This document shows, piece by piece, positions 5,672-5,747 of a DNA stretch of 5,747 bases (within the stretch, counting starts at the first letter, position 1; every line of letters begins with the position of its first letter). Where the stretch lies: NCBI GenBank assembly GCA_900764215.1, contig CAAFNI010000496.1:1-5747 (forward strand). Reading direction: 5' to 3'. The notes under the pieces were generated by a model. That model saw only the letters and a list, made by a program, of their open reading frames with translations. It was not told the origin of the DNA and did not search any database. The position numbers were made by a program, and so were the translations under genes. The DNA comes from an uncultured Sutterella sp. Its GTDB lineage: Bacteria > Pseudomonadota > Gammaproteobacteria > Burkholderiales > Burkholderiaceae_F.

Positions 5672-5747
5672 GCCAGCCAAGAGCGTATCCGATGCATTCG
5701 ATGGCGACGCGCGGGTCACGGCAACGTTGCTGCAGTAGCTGGATGGA
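5664..5747 (-). CDS. C-terminal end of an unidentified protein, cut by the window edge
   Basis: The last 27 codons and TAA stop of a minus-strand frame enter from the right edge, ending in IECIGYALGWLE. About 70% of third positions are G or C, and a T-rich terminator-like sequence follows the stop, both of which fit a real gene end. The fragment has several Cys, Arg and Gln residues and no motif I can assign. It is too short to name, and a chance open frame cannot be excluded. Confidence 0.5.
   Translation of the reverse strand, partial: SIQLLQQRCRDPRVAIECIGYALGWLE

Overview
The window comes from a GC-rich Gram-negative bacterium. Two lipobox signal peptides, a Fur-type operator and strong G/C bias at third codon positions support this. 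Codon use and the general style of the proteins suggest a betaproteobacterium of the Burkholderiales, perhaps Sutterellaceae. That placement is an impression from memory, not a search result.

Left part (1-3105): a divergent copper module. A P1B-1 type Cu(I)-exporting ATPase (copA, minus strand, 849 aa) has a metal-binding HMA domain at each end. The C-terminal HMA domain looks like a complete CopZ-type chaperone joined by a short flexible linker. It carries its own Shine-Dalgarno sequence and a double Met start inside the ATPase reading frame, so a free chaperone may be made from the same gene. Facing away from copA is an HxlR-family winged-helix regulator with an N-terminal Cys and a C-terminal His/Cys/Cys/Met tail. 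The 117-bp gap between them holds a good Fur-box match, a dyad that could be the HxlR operator, and candidate promoter elements. A stem-loop follows copA at the left edge.

Middle part (3106-4440): a single MetQ/NlpA-type methionine-binding lipoprotein gene (minus strand), with a textbook rho-independent terminator and no metN or metI beside it. Its upstream region of about 210 nt can form at least four local stem-loops and may be a regulatory leader.

Right part (4441-5747): a basic protein of about 143 aa on the plus strand that I do not recognise. It is followed by a convergent gene for a small lipoprotein with two mature-part cysteines. The last 28 codons of another minus-strand gene run off the right edge.

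How the parts could work together: CopA exports Cu(I). The fused or separately translated CopZ-like domain would collect cytoplasmic copper for it. The HxlR protein and Fur are the visible candidates for control. No CueR, CsoR or CopY gene is present. The methionine uptake component and the two hypothetical genes show no clear functional link to the copper module. No insertion sequence, CRISPR array, rRNA or tRNA was seen.
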